Shown: positions 23,219-32,329, counted from the first letter of the stretch. The stretch is DNA of 64,000 nucleotides from Fibrobacter sp. UWH4 (GCF_900142475.1 NZ_FRAY01000006.1:62001-126000); one strand, 5' to 3'. The notes: a model not told the origin generated them from the letters alone. A program made the numbers and translations.

Positions 23219-25812
23219 CCTTCCAACCCCTTCTGGATATTGCGAACCAGTTCTGCATGCAAGGCCATCACCAGGTCGTGATTTTCACGGACTATGTTCA
23301 TACGGGATTCCCGACAGGCGTTTTCAAGATTCTGGAATTTCTCCGCCATGCTGACGGCACCGATTGCCGACGAGGAATCACAGAGGACGTGCATATAGAA
23401 AATGTAGTTTTCCCAGTCCTCGTTCCTGAAACAGGTTTCCACATTGCGGTGAAGCGGAGATGCGATGAATTCCTGCAACATTTCGATATAGATATCGCTG
23501 TCATCGGCACAGTATTCCAGGCCGGCCTTGATATCCAGGCAATCCTTGAAGGGCGCGAGCTTTTCGTAGGGATTCACCGTCACCTGCAGAAGTTCAATTT
23601 CGTCATTATAGGTCGGTGCGGGCATGGGGAGCTGTATCGTGTCGACAGAAGTTTGGGCACCGGCGACCTCCTGGATGTCTTCGCCCGAAAGGACAAGCTG
23701 CTTCGGCAAATACCACTTGAGCGCCCGCTGCAAGTCACGCTCCTTGATCGGCTTGGGCAGATAATCGGCAAAACCCATCACCAGGAAAGATTCGCTGACT
23801 TCGTTGGAACCTTCCGAAGTGAGCGCGATGACCGGCGTATCCTTGTTGATGAAGTTGTCCAGGGATTTCAACCTGCGATACGTTTCCACGCCATCCATCA
23901 CCGGCATCATGTGATCCAGGAAAATCAAGTCGTAATGTTTGGACTGCGCAAGCTTCAGGCACTGCGCGCCGCTCACCGCCACGTCCACCTGAACCTTGAA
24001 TCGCCGCAAGAACCCACGGAGCACCTTGAGATTCTGCTCGACATCGTCCACGATCAGGATGCGCGCCTCGGGGGCAAGGAAAATCCCCGAAAAGTCGCCC
24101 CTCTTGCGGCCAAGGCCATTGTACCTCAGGGCAAAATCGCCCATCGGTTCGATATTCAGCACGAGCTGCGGAATCCTGACCGTAAAGGAGGAGCCCTCTC
24201 CCAGGCGGCTGTTCACCGTAATTTGGCCCCCGCACTTTTCTACGAGTTCCTTGGTCAAGCACAGGCCGAGACCAATTCCTTCGGAGGGATCATCCATATT
24301 CTGCGAAGCAAATTTATTGAAAATCAAGCCCAGCTCGTCTTTCTTGATGCCGGTTCCCGTATCCTTGACCGTAAACGAAAGCATCACGTACTCGTCGGAT
24401 TTCAGCGTTCCCACTGGAGGAAGGTTCTCGTAATTCACCAGCAAGGTGACCTCGCCCACTTCGGTAAACTTGATCGCATTCGAAAGCAGGTTGTTGATAA
24501 TCTGGCGTATACGGTTCTCGTCGCCCCACAGGCTCGACGGGATATCCGGATTGCAGTCCACCGTAAAGCGCAACTTCTTTGCCGACGCTTTCAGTTCGTT
24601 AGCGCTGTAACAGTCCGCCAGCACCGAAAAGATGTCGTACTCCATTGAGACGATGCTCATCTTACCCGATTCAATCCTGCAGACATCCAGGACGTCATTC
24701 ACAAGCGACAATATACCCTGTCCCGTATTCTGGATATTCTTCAGGTATTCCTTGAGCCCGTCATCCCGGACTTCCTTCATCACGATAGAATTCATGCCGA
24801 GCAGCCCCGTTATCGAAGTGCGGATTTCACGACTCATATTAGTCAAGAATCCGCTTTTCGCCTGGCTTACACGAATCGCCCTGAATCGGTTCATCAAGCT
24901 GAGCGACATCAACAGAATCATCAGTACATACAGCAACACGACAACGGCTATTCCCTTGAAAACGTTCCAGTACATTTCGTTCCACAGCACTTTATTTTCA
25001 ACCATCCGGACCATGAACCAACCGCCTTTGATCGGTGTAGAAAAAACCTGGTAGTCGACACCATCGTAATTGAGCAGGAACTGTTTTTCGCCCGGGGCTT
25101 CATTCGAGGATGAGGTGACCCGGTCGGCAAGATTTCTTTCGTCATTATTCCAGAATTCGGAGGATGAATAATTGAGCCCCTGGTTTGCCACATTGCTATG
25201 CGCAATGATGAGTCCCTGCTCATCCATGATCATCCAGATGCTGGGCAATGTCCAAGGATTGACAAAGTTTCGCAGTGCGCTCAGTTTCACATTCAGCGCA
25301 AGAACGCTTTTCATATCGGAAAGTCGCTTGCTCAAGACGACCATCGATTCCTTGCCCTTGTGAATCGGAATCCGTGCAATATCACCATGGGCGAGCAAGG
25401 CCCCCTGGAACCACGGTTCACCAGCAGGGTTGACGGAATCCGCCAGAGGATATTTGCCATACGGCTTTCCGTTGACAAAACCATACAGGTCGCCAAAGCG
25501 GGGATTTTCTTCCCTGGTCCGGGTCTTCAGCGACTCGATCTGCCCCGAAACTCCATGATTCTCCACCAGCAGATTGGCCACGCGGCTAGCCATCTTCAAA
25601 ACGGACTCTTCGCGATTCAAGAAGTTCTCTACCGCGAAAGCATCCTTCTTGTTCAAGAAGGCACACGACTGCAAGATATTCGCCTTGGCCGGGACGGTAT
25701 AGGCACGAACAAGGTACGACACCGTCGACACGACAATGATCGACACTATCAAAAGGACAATGCCGTAACGCAGCCAAAGCGTTTTATCTTTTTCAATCTT
25801 TTGGAAAAGCAT
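23215..25812 (-). CDS. Hybrid histidine kinase-like protein with Arg in the H-box
   Basis: 865 aa: TM helix (residues 15-36), a Cache-like extracytoplasmic domain to about 280 (SVLALNVKLSALRNFVN, WMIMDEQGLIIAHSN), TM (288-306), HisKA, HATPase_c, receiver, HPt. The H-box reads NMSREIRTSITGLLGMN, with Arg328 where NMSHEIRTPI is expected; the codon at 24829-24831 is CGT, one transition from CAT. The rest looks intact: N-box RIRQIINNLLSNAIKF, G1 DTGTG, G2 GIGLGL, receiver VDD, phospho-Asp in FLDHMMP and Lys in PKPIKE, and HPt His808 (YMHVLCDSSSAIGA). It could bind ATP and relay phosphate from another kinase without autophosphorylating. It is first in the five-gene overlapping operon. Confidence 0.82.
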   Translation of the reverse strand: MLFQKIEKDKTLWLRYGIVLLIVSIIVVSTVSYLVRAYTVPAKANILQSCAFLNKKDAFAVENFLNREESVLKMASRVANLLVENHGVSGQIESLKTRTREENPRFGDLYGFVNGKPYGKYPLADSVNPAGEPWFQGALLAHGDIARIPIHKGKESMVVLSKRLSDMKSVLALNVKLSALRNFVNPWTLPSIWMIMDEQGLIIAHSNVANQGLNYSSSEFWNNDERNLADRVTSSSNEAPGEKQFLLNYDGVDYQVFSTPIKGGWFMVRMVENKVLWNEMYWNVFKGIAVVVLLYVLMILLMSLSLMNRFRAIRVSQAKSGFLTNMSREIRTSITGLLGMNSIVMKEVRDDGLKEYLKNIQNTGQGILSLVNDVLDVCRIESGKMSIVSMEYDIFSVLADCYSANELKASAKKLRFTVDCNPDIPSSLWGDENRIRQIINNLLSNAIKFTEVGEVTLLVNYENLPPVGTLKSDEYVMLSFTVKDTGTGIKKDELGLIFNKFASQNMDDPSEGIGLGLCLTKELVEKCGGQITVNSRLGEGSSFTVRIPQLVLNIEPMGDFALRYNGLGRKRGDFSGIFLAPEARILIVDDVEQNLKVLRGFLRRFKVQVDVAVSGAQCLKLAQSKHYDLIFLDHMMPVMDGVETYRRLKSLDNFINKDTPVIALTSEGSNEVSESFLVMGFADYLPKPIKERDLQRALKWYLPKQLVLSGEDIQEVAGAQTSVDTIQLPMPAPTYNDEIELLQVTVNPYEKLAPFKDCLDIKAGLEYCADDSDIYIEMLQEFIASPLHRNVETCFRNEDWENYIFYMHVLCDSSSAIGAVSMAEKFQNLENACRESRMNIVRENHDLVMALHAELVRNIQKGLEG

Positions 25813-25923
25813 ACCTTCAAAATATAAGATTTAAAAACGAAATGCAAACGACCGCAACCGAATAAGATGGATTTAGCCCCCCAATACGCGACATTTTAAG
25901 GAAAGGTTTTATATTTTAAGGGT

Positions 25924-27069
25924 ATGAAGTTCAATAGGGAAAAATTGGAAGGCCTGCTCAAGGTAGCAGAAACCGAAGGCATTTTCAACAAGGCGGTCGC
26001 CGGGTTCATTTTACCTGACGGAAACCGCGAGGTTCTGACACTCAACACGCCCGAAAAAACGGTATTCGACATCGCAAGCCTTACCAAGGTGTGCCCAACG
26101 TCTACACTTGCGCTGAGCTATATCCTGGAAGGGTCGCTGTCAGTGGACGCGAAGGTCATCGACTACATCCCCGAATTACAGACAAACTACCGCGAAGATA
26201 TCCGCGTATTCCATCTGCTGACCCATAGCCTCGACTACCGCGTGCCCATGAAGACCCTGCGCACGCTCCCTGCCGAAGGAATCCTCGACGCACTTTATAC
26301 GTACCAGTTCGAAAAGGCTCCCGGCGCAGACTTCAACTACGGCAACCCCGCCAGCGTGCTGCTCGGAATCATCCTGCAGCGGCTCAAGGGCAAGGACTTG
26401 CAGCAGCAGGGTCGCGAGCGGTTCTTTATTCCGCTCGGCATGACGCGCTCCGGCTGGGATCCGCTCACACGTGACTGGAATCCGATTCCCAAAAGCGAAA
26501 TTTCGCCGACGGAAATCTGCAGTTTCAGGGGCCGCGAAATCTGCGGAGAAATCCACGACGAAAGCGCCTGGGTGCTGCGGAAACTTTTCCCTGTGGGTAG
26601 CGCCGGCATGTTCAGCTGCGTGCCCGACCTTCTGAATTTCGTACAGATGATTTTGAACGACGGCGTCACGAATGTGCCGGGCTGCCCAGCTAACGCAACC
26701 GACAGCGCAAAAAAAAGCGCGCAAGGTGCAACGGGCCGCATCACGGAATGCGCGCGGGTCGCCCCTGCAGGCATCTTGAAGATGGTGAGCGAAAACGCCT
26801 TTGCACTCGATTCGGCAAGCAAGTACTCCACCGCAAAAAACGCCTGCACCGCCCTCGGCTGGGAACTGAACAGCGAAAAGTTCATGGGGACGCACGTGTC
26901 GCCACGCACCTTCGGAAAGACCGGATTCACCGGAGCAAGCATCGTCGCCGACCCCGACCAGGGCGCCGCCGTTGTGCTTCTCAGCAACTTCACCTACCCG
27001 CACCGCGAAGCGAACGCCGACCGCATCCACGCCTTCCGCGCAAAACTCAGCGACGCATTCTTTGAGTAG
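25924..27069 (+). CDS. Serine hydrolase, class C beta-lactamase/CubicO family
   Basis: The 381-aa protein has the three serine beta-lactamase-like motifs: SxxK as IASLTKVCPT near residue 51, YxN as FNYGNPASVLLG near 139 and KTG as FGKTGFTGAS near 330. No signal peptide is seen, so it appears cytoplasmic or exported by a non-classical route. Family members hydrolyse peptides, esters or beta-lactams; most are esterases or peptidases rather than resistance enzymes. A Ser/Ala-rich insertion (CPANATDSAKKSAQGATG) separates the two halves. The gene is divergent from the kinase operon. Confidence 0.82.
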   Translation: MKFNREKLEGLLKVAETEGIFNKAVAGFILPDGNREVLTLNTPEKTVFDIASLTKVCPTSTLALSYILEGSLSVDAKVIDYIPELQTNYREDIRVFHLLTHSLDYRVPMKTLRTLPAEGILDALYTYQFEKAPGADFNYGNPASVLLGIILQRLKGKDLQQQGRERFFIPLGMTRSGWDPLTRDWNPIPKSEISPTEICSFRGREICGEIHDESAWVLRKLFPVGSAGMFSCVPDLLNFVQMILNDGVTNVPGCPANATDSAKKSAQGATGRITECARVAPAGILKMVSENAFALDSASKYSTAKNACTALGWELNSEKFMGTHVSPRTFGKTGFTGASIVADPDQGAAVVLLSNFTYPHREANADRIHAFRAKLSDAFFE

Positions 27070-27085
27070 CATAAACTTTACAAGG

Positions 27086-27150
27086 CCCCAGCCTGCACCG
27101 AGCCTTGTCGAAGTGAGTTTGCCGAAGGGCCGAAAAGCCTTCCGCCGAAA
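27086..27150. repeat. Dispersed GAGCCTTGTCGAAG-type repeat
   Basis: CACCGAGCCTTGTCGAAGTG is followed by AGTTTGCCGAAGGGCCGAAA. It is related to the CTTCGGCAAGCTCAGGG unit that is repeated inside the expansin-like gene near 59.6-59.9 kb. It fills the spacer between the serine hydrolase and the TauE/SafE gene. Confidence 0.5.
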
Positions 27151-27176
27151 TCCATTTTTCTACATTTACAGCTGCA

Positions 27177-27950
27177 ATGGAACTTGATGCCGCACATATC
27201 GCCCTTTACGCCGCCTATTTCGTGCTAGGCGCTGTCGTGAGCCTTATCAACAGCATCGCGGGCGGCGGTTCAACACTGAGCCTTCCGCTGATGATTTTTC
27301 TCGGGCTTCCCGCTACCGTGGCTAACGGCACGAACCGCATCGGGCTCATCATCGGAAACTTCAGCAGCGCCTTCAACCTGGCGCGTCACGGCTACCTGAA
27401 CAAGCGTCTCTTTTTGCAGCTGGTCACCCCTACGCTGATCGGCGCCCTTGTCGGAGCCTGTTTCCTGGTGCACATCGGCGACAAGCTTTTCCAGGCGATT
27501 CTCGCCGTGGTCATCTGCCTTGTGGTAGTCATGAGTAACCTGCGAAAAGATGTTCTGGGCAAGCCCCCTGCAGCGCCCCCCGAAAAGCTCACGCTCAAGG
27601 GAGCCCTCGGTTTTTTCGCCATCGCCGTCTACGGTTGTATTGTGCAAGTCGGCGTGGGTTTCGTACAAATTTTCGGTCTCACGCGCTACACGGGACTTTC
27701 GCCGATAGAGATCAACGCGCTCAAGAATTCACTCACCAACGTGTTCCTGCTGGTGAGCACCATCGCGCTTGGACTTAACGGGAAAATCGACTGGGCGATT
27801 GCCGCCCTGATGGCCGGCGGCGCCTGGGTCGGCGGCTATTTCGGCAGCTTTTTGCAGCGCAAGAAGGGCAACAAGTTCATCCAGCGCTTCATCAGCATTT
27901 GCAGCATCGCCATGGCCATCGCGCTCGTGGTGGACTTGATTGTGAAATAA
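27177..27950 (+). CDS. TauE/SafE (TSUP) family membrane permease
   Basis: The 257-aa protein has about eight membrane helices. The first half-repeat contains VSLINSIAGGGSTLSLPLMI and GLPATVANGTNRIGLIIGNF, the signature of TauE/SafE sulfite exporters. The second half contains GVGFVQIFGLTRYTGLSPIE and MAGGAWVGGYFGSFLQRK. These transporters move sulfur-containing anions such as sulfite, sulfoacetate or taurine-related compounds across the inner membrane. No sulfur gene lies immediately next to it, so the substrate is not determined. Confidence 0.82.
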   Translation: MELDAAHIALYAAYFVLGAVVSLINSIAGGGSTLSLPLMIFLGLPATVANGTNRIGLIIGNFSSAFNLARHGYLNKRLFLQLVTPTLIGALVGACFLVHIGDKLFQAILAVVICLVVVMSNLRKDVLGKPPAAPPEKLTLKGALGFFAIAVYGCIVQVGVGFVQIFGLTRYTGLSPIEINALKNSLTNVFLLVSTIALGLNGKIDWAIAALMAGGAWVGGYFGSFLQRKKGNKFIQRFISICSIAMAIALVVDLIVK

Positions 27951-27991
27951 GTCGATCACTTTGACAATTCACTCATCAAACCATATTTTCT

Positions 27992-28336
27992 TTATTTAGT
28001 TCCTGATTTGATTCGTTTTTCGCGGCGTTTGCGGGCGCGGCATTCTTCAAGGGTTTCGCCGAGACCTGCGAGCAATTCCGCAACCAAAGTTTCGTCGCCA
28101 GCGGCGAGCAGCTCTTTTTGCGGGCGAGGCAGTTTCTTGATGCGCGCTTCCAGGCGGAGAGCCTCTTCGTGACTATTCAATTCAAATTTTCGCAGAATGC
28201 ACTCCGGCGGGAACGCCTTGGTGAACTTTGCACCCCGGCCGGATTTATGTTGTTCAAAACGAGCTTCGACATCGACAGCATACCCCGTATAAATGCGGTC
28301 TCCCGCACAACGGAGCATATAGACGAAATGAGACAT
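27992..28336 (-). CDS. GIY-YIG nuclease-domain protein (UPF0213 type)
   Basis: The 114-aa protein is a single GIY-YIG domain: FVYMLRCAGDRIYTGYAVDV, then EARFEQHKSGRGAKFTKAFP, with the conserved Arg and the Glu in HEEALRLEARIKKLPRPQK. Similar stand-alone proteins (YhbQ/UPF0213) bind DNA and may take part in repair, but their role is uncertain. The C-terminus is basic (ECRARKRREKRIKSGTK). The gene is followed on the plus strand only by spacer and lies downstream of nhaA on the same strand, so it may be in the nhaA transcript if the hairpin at 28364-28395 is read through. Confidence 0.82.
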   Translation of the reverse strand: MSHFVYMLRCAGDRIYTGYAVDVEARFEQHKSGRGAKFTKAFPPECILRKFELNSHEEALRLEARIKKLPRPQKELLAAGDETLVAELLAGLGETLEECRARKRREKRIKSGTK

Positions 28337-28363
28337 TCTAAAGGATTATCTAGCAACATTACT

Positions 28364-28395
28364 AATTCAGAATTCCGAAATCCGAATTCTGAATT
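28364..28395. repeat. Perfect inverted repeat AATTCAGAATTC/GAATTCTGAATT
   Basis: Twelve-base arms (28364-28375 and 28384-28395) pair perfectly around CGAAATCC. The element overlaps the nhaA stop codon and could terminate its transcript. The same AATTCTGAATTCTGAATT motif occurs at 61061-61080, where it forms the first codons of a TPR gene. Confidence 0.7.
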
Positions 28396-29737
28396 ATTCT
28401 TCGTGATGCGCCTTCGACACGATGCTCATGTAGATGGTGCCGAGGATCGCTGCACAGAAGCTACCCAGCAAGATACCGAGCTTCGCGGAATCCTGGCGGT
28501 CGCCTACATCGAAGGCGAGGTTTGCCACAAAGAGCGCCATCGTAAATCCGATACCCGCGAGCATGCCGCCGCCCCACAGCACCTTCCAGCTGTAGCTCGG
28601 TTTTACCGACACGCCAATCTTCACCGCCAAGAGGCTGAACAGGAAAATGCCGATCGGCTTGCCGAAGATTAATGCCAGCGCCACCGCACCCATCACGGGC
28701 ACTTCCACGCCGCCGAGTTTGATTTCAACGCCGGCGTTACTGAGCGCAAACAGCGGCATAATGAAGAAGTTCACCCACGGCACGAGCGGCTTGAACAGGC
28801 GCTCCTGCATCGAGATACTTTCACGGGCGCCGCGCTTCAGCAGAGTAAACACTTCGTACTGTTCGTTGCGGTCATTCGTTTCGCCCGAGAGCTTTCCGCC
28901 GATACTTCCTGCAAAGTTGGCCAATTTGCCCTTCGCGAGCACGGGCTTTGCCGGCACCGAGAGTCCGAGCAGCACGCCCGCAATGGTCGGGTGCACGCCG
29001 CTCTTCACGAAGAACGCCCACACGGCAATGCCGATCACGCCGTGCAACAGCATGTTGCGGACACCGATGCGGAACAGCACGTTGATCAGCGCAAGCAGCG
29101 CAAATCCGGCGCCCAGCGCAAGGAAGTTGATTCCATCGCCGCTCGGGTAGCCGATCGCAATCACCAGGATCGCGCCGATGTCGTCGGCAATCGCGAGTGT
29201 CAAGATCATCACGCGGAGCGCATGCGGCACCTTCTTTCCAAGAATCGCCATGCAGCCTACCACGAACGCGATATCCGTCGCTGTCGGGATTCCCCAGCCG
29301 TGCGCGGCACTGTTTGCCCCGTGCGGGCACAGGGTCAAGTAGATTAGTGCGGGGAAAAGCATACCGCCCGCCGCGGCAATAATTGGGAGGCTCGCCGCCT
29401 TCGGGTTCCTGAGCTCGCCGTAGGTCATCTCGCCCTTGACTTCGAGACCGATATTGAAGAAGAAAATCGTCATCATCGCGTCGTTGATGAACCAGTGCAG
29501 GTCCGCAGACCCCACCCAGCTACCGATCGTCATCGCGATGGACAAATGCCAAAAGTGATGGTAACTTTCAGGAGAAAGGTTCGCCCACAAAAGAGCCGCA
29601 ATCGTCATGATGATCAGAACGATACCGCCAGTCGTTTCCACCTTCATCAGGCGTTCCACCGGTGTGATAATCTTGCGGATGGATGTTTCCGGGAACAAAT
29701 CTTCTATCTTGTCGCTGCTCGTAACTTTTGCGGACAT
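28394..29737 (-). CDS. nhaA: Na+/H+ antiporter NhaA
   Basis: NhaA exports sodium in exchange for protons at the inner membrane, giving salt and alkaline pH tolerance. The 447-aa protein has the adjacent aspartates of the ion site in LTLAIADDIGAILVIAIGY, plus MMTIFFFNIGLEVKGEM, GWGIPTATDIAFVVGCMAIL and WVNFFIMPLFALSNAGV. These are all diagnostic of the family. Eleven to twelve membrane helices are expected. The cytoplasmic N-terminus (SSDKIEDLFPETSIRKII) is longer than in E. coli. Its upstream region is a long non-coding spacer, so regulation could be complex; no operator is obvious. Confidence 0.92.
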   Translation of the reverse strand: MSAKVTSSDKIEDLFPETSIRKIITPVERLMKVETTGGIVLIIMTIAALLWANLSPESYHHFWHLSIAMTIGSWVGSADLHWFINDAMMTIFFFNIGLEVKGEMTYGELRNPKAASLPIIAAAGGMLFPALIYLTLCPHGANSAAHGWGIPTATDIAFVVGCMAILGKKVPHALRVMILTLAIADDIGAILVIAIGYPSGDGINFLALGAGFALLALINVLFRIGVRNMLLHGVIGIAVWAFFVKSGVHPTIAGVLLGLSVPAKPVLAKGKLANFAGSIGGKLSGETNDRNEQYEVFTLLKRGARESISMQERLFKPLVPWVNFFIMPLFALSNAGVEIKLGGVEVPVMGAVALALIFGKPIGIFLFSLLAVKIGVSVKPSYSWKVLWGGGMLAGIGFTMALFVANLAFDVGDRQDSAKLGILLGSFCAAILGTIYMSIVSKAHHEE

Positions 29738-29909
29738 AGCTACCTGTTAGTTGGTTGAGTGATTCAGCCTTGCACCTAACAAAATAATCATTTTTTCGAG
29801 GTGCGAGAGCATAAATCGATGCAAAACTACGATTTTGGCGATAAAAAGAAAAAAATCGGGGGTGAATATTCCCCATGACCTACAATCCCCCCCCTCTTCC
29901 GCTCTCTGC

Positions 29910-30158
29910 TACATACTAAATGACTCGAAAGCGGCTTTTAGTATGTAATTCCATGCAATTTGCAAAAGTGCTTACATACTGAATCCACTTTTTCTGACGC
30001 CAAGTATGTAATTTTCGAACAAATTAATCACATTTTGTCCTCTAAAAAGACCGTTCTGCGATTCAAAATCTGGTTTGAACGGGCTAAAACCTCAATTTTT
30101 CCCTGTCTTCACTCAAATTTTACATACTGAGCCGGCTTTTTTTCAATTCAGTATGTAA
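29910..30158. repeat. Three TTACATACT inverted repeats with different loops
   Basis: Three hairpins share TTACATACT/AGTATGTAA arms. Copy 1 arms are TACATACTAAA (29910-29920) and TTTAGTATGTA (29937-29947). Copy 2 arms are TTACATACT (29972-29980) and AGTATGTAA (30003-30011). Copy 3 arms are TTACATACTGA (30120-30130) and TCAGTATGTAA (30148-30158). Loops are 16-22 bases and unrelated, and the spacing is uneven (24 and 108 bases). Arms are conserved while loops diverge, as expected for protein-binding sites or structured RNA elements. The remaining spacer between nhaA and the nuclease-like gene shows nothing else except a promoter. Confidence 0.8.
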
Positions 30159-30287
30159 GCATCGCCCGCAAAGCCACGTTTTTCGCCCCTATATACTTCT
30201 ATTAACATCCAGCAGCCCGCGGCACCTAGCCGGAGCCAAAAACTCACGAATGCGTCAGGCCATCATTTGACCGGCAAAACACGCCAT

Positions 30288-30316
30288 TTGACAAAATTTG
30301 CATTATTTTGTACATT
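30288..30316 (+). promoter_or_regulatory. Sigma-70-like promoter for the nuclease-like gene
   Basis: TTGACA (30288-30293), 17-bp spacer, TACATT (30311-30316), 66 bases before the ATG at 30383. Confidence 0.65.
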
Positions 30317-30382
30317 AGCAGCATTCCCAAGCGTTTGGTATGTCATAACAACATATCAGCGCTTTTTTTAACAAGGAAAAAA

Positions 30383-31204
30383 ATGGGAATACAATATACA
30401 CCTCCACAAAACGACTCGCTGGTTCTTGCGGCGATTAGGCAACGCTCGTTACTTCGTGAGCAGCTCGCTAAAATTCCTCCAAAGCCAAGACATGTTCCAA
30501 TAGGAAACCTTCGCGTTGTAACAAACCACAATCGTCCGCAATATTACATTGTCAACTCAAGCGATGCGCCCAACGGCACCTACCTTCCGCGCAAGGAGAT
30601 TCGCAAGGCGCAGGCGATTGCCCAGCGCGATTACAACAGGGACGCGGCGGACGCCCTCAAAAAGCAGATCTCGACCATCGACCGGTTTCTTGCAGATTAC
30701 CGACCAGGAGCGCTTGACGCAACCTACACCGAACTGCATCCGGGCCGCCGCGTCCTTGTTGCGCCCGTGCACGAACCTGACGAAGACTTTATCGCCGCAT
30801 GGCTGCATCATCCCTATACGGGCAAGCCCTTCGAAATCAACGCTCCCGAATTCTACACGGGCACGGGCGTGCGCGTCCGCTCCAAGTCCGAAGTCATCAT
30901 CGCGGACGCGCTCAGTCGCGCAGGAGTCCCCTTCCGCTACGAATACCCCACGAGCGTCAAGGGCTGGGGCACGCTCTACCCCGACTTTACCTGCCTCGAC
31001 AAGCGTTCCCGCGAAGAAATCATCTGGGAGCACTTCGGACTCATGAGTGCCCCAGACTACGCCGAGAAAACCGTCCAGAAGATTGCCCACTATGCGGCGA
31101 GCGGCTACATTCTCGGCAAAAATTTCATCGCCACCTTCGAGACTGCCGCTAAAGCGCTCTCCGTGAAGCAGGTCGAACATTACATCAGGGCGTTGCTTAT
31201 ATGA
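30383..31204 (+). CDS. Putative PD-(D/E)XK-fold nuclease-domain protein
   Basis: Start MGIQYTPPQN with AAGGA upstream gives 273 aa. The N-terminal half is helical (YLPRKEIRKAQAIAQRDYNR) and resembles proteins that carry YYI and DYN motifs ahead of a nuclease domain. The C-terminal half contains GVRVRSKSEVIIADALSRAG, FRYEYP, YPDFTCLDKRSREEIIWEHF and GLM, the pattern of a restriction-endonuclease-like fold with acidic residues in SKSE, YPDF and WEH. The role may be DNA cleavage in defence or repair, but no partner gene is adjacent. The three hairpins upstream and a good promoter suggest individual regulation. Confidence 0.6.
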   Translation: MGIQYTPPQNDSLVLAAIRQRSLLREQLAKIPPKPRHVPIGNLRVVTNHNRPQYYIVNSSDAPNGTYLPRKEIRKAQAIAQRDYNRDAADALKKQISTIDRFLADYRPGALDATYTELHPGRRVLVAPVHEPDEDFIAAWLHHPYTGKPFEINAPEFYTGTGVRVRSKSEVIIADALSRAGVPFRYEYPTSVKGWGTLYPDFTCLDKRSREEIIWEHFGLMSAPDYAEKTVQKIAHYAASGYILGKNFIATFETAAKALSVKQVEHYIRALLI

Positions 31205-31385
31205 AGGCAAGGAATACCCCATCGGCATTTTCTAATGTTCCCGCCGTACAAACATAAGCGGATTACTCCCCGCCCCCATACTTTTGTATATTCTTATTGA
31301 AAATAGGAGAAGCCCGGCTAATCTTGCACAGTCACCATTAAGTCGTCAGACGATAGGGGCCTGGACAGCAGGGCACGACACGAAA

Positions 31386-32276
31386 ATGCTAGATAAAGAA
31401 GTTTTGAAGACCGTGAGCCGCATCGAACTTTCCGTTCGCGGCACGCTCGACACCGTGATGACCGGCGCCTACCACAGTTCGTTCAAGGGGAACGGCATGG
31501 AGTTCAGCGAGGTCCGCGAATACATGCCGGGCGACGACGTGCGTACCATCGACTGGAACGTGACCGCACGAACGGGCACGCCATACGTAAAGAAGTTTAT
31601 CGAAGAACGCGAAATGACCATGCTCCTCATGGTCGACGCGTCCAGCAGCTCGGAATTCGGTTCCGGCAAGCAGATGAAGGGAGAGGTCATGGCGACCTTG
31701 ACCGCGCTCCTCGCCTTTGCCGCCATCAAGAACAACGACAAGGTCGGCCTGCTGATTTACACCGACCAGGTGGAACTCTTTATTCCGCCGGAGAAGGGCC
31801 GCAAGCACGTGCTGCGGCTCATCCGCGAAATCCTTTACTTTAAGCCGCAGCACCACGGCACGAACACGCAGGTGGCGCTCGAGTACGCCGGCAAAATTCT
31901 GAATCGTCGTGCCGTCGTCGTGGTGATGAGCGACTTTTTGGACGAAGGTTTCGAGAACGCCTTCAAGATTCTCCGTAAGCGCCACGACGTGCTTGCCGTC
32001 TCGGTGGTGGACCCGCGTGAAATGGAACTCCCGCCCGCAGGCCTTGTGGAACTTGAAGATCCCGAAACCGGCGAAACGCTCCTGATCGATACCGGCGACG
32101 CCGCCTTCCGCGAAGCATTCGCCCGCGAGGCAAAGCGCCAGGGCAAGGCGACCAAGGAACTCTTCCAGCGCATGTCCATCGACTTCGTGCGCATCGAGAC
32201 CCACGACGACTTCAAGGAAACGGTCGCCCCGCTCATCGAGCACTTCCGCCGCCGCGCCAAGAAGAACCGTTCGTAA
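31386..32276 (+). CDS. DUF58 domain protein
   Basis: Start MLDKEVLKTVSRIELSVRGT gives 296 aa. The DUF58 core is present: GNGMEFSEVREYMPGDDVRT, then IDWNVTARTGTPYVKKFIEE, with a von Willebrand A-like fold (MLLMVDASSSSEFGSG, with a partial MIDAS DASSS, and VVVVMSDFLDEGF). DUF58 proteins usually sit beside MoxR AAA ATPases and BatA/BatB proteins in membrane-associated complexes. Here no MoxR gene is adjacent, and the TPR proteins at 60.3-61.8 kb are far away. No signal peptide is seen. A perfect terminator follows. Confidence 0.82.
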   Translation: MLDKEVLKTVSRIELSVRGTLDTVMTGAYHSSFKGNGMEFSEVREYMPGDDVRTIDWNVTARTGTPYVKKFIEEREMTMLLMVDASSSSEFGSGKQMKGEVMATLTALLAFAAIKNNDKVGLLIYTDQVELFIPPEKGRKHVLRLIREILYFKPQHHGTNTQVALEYAGKILNRRAVVVVMSDFLDEGFENAFKILRKRHDVLAVSVVDPREMELPPAGLVELEDPETGETLLIDTGDAAFREAFAREAKRQGKATKELFQRMSIDFVRIETHDDFKETVAPLIEHFRRRAKKNRS

Positions 32277-32303
32277 TCACTAGCCATAACAACGAAATTA
32301 TAA

Positions 32304-32329
32304 AAGCCCTCAATTATTATTGAGGGCTT
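32304..32329 (+). terminator. Intrinsic terminator after the DUF58 gene
   Basis: AAGCCCTCAAT (32304-32314) and ATTGAGGGCTT (32319-32329) pair perfectly around TATT, followed by ATTTTG. Confidence 0.8.
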
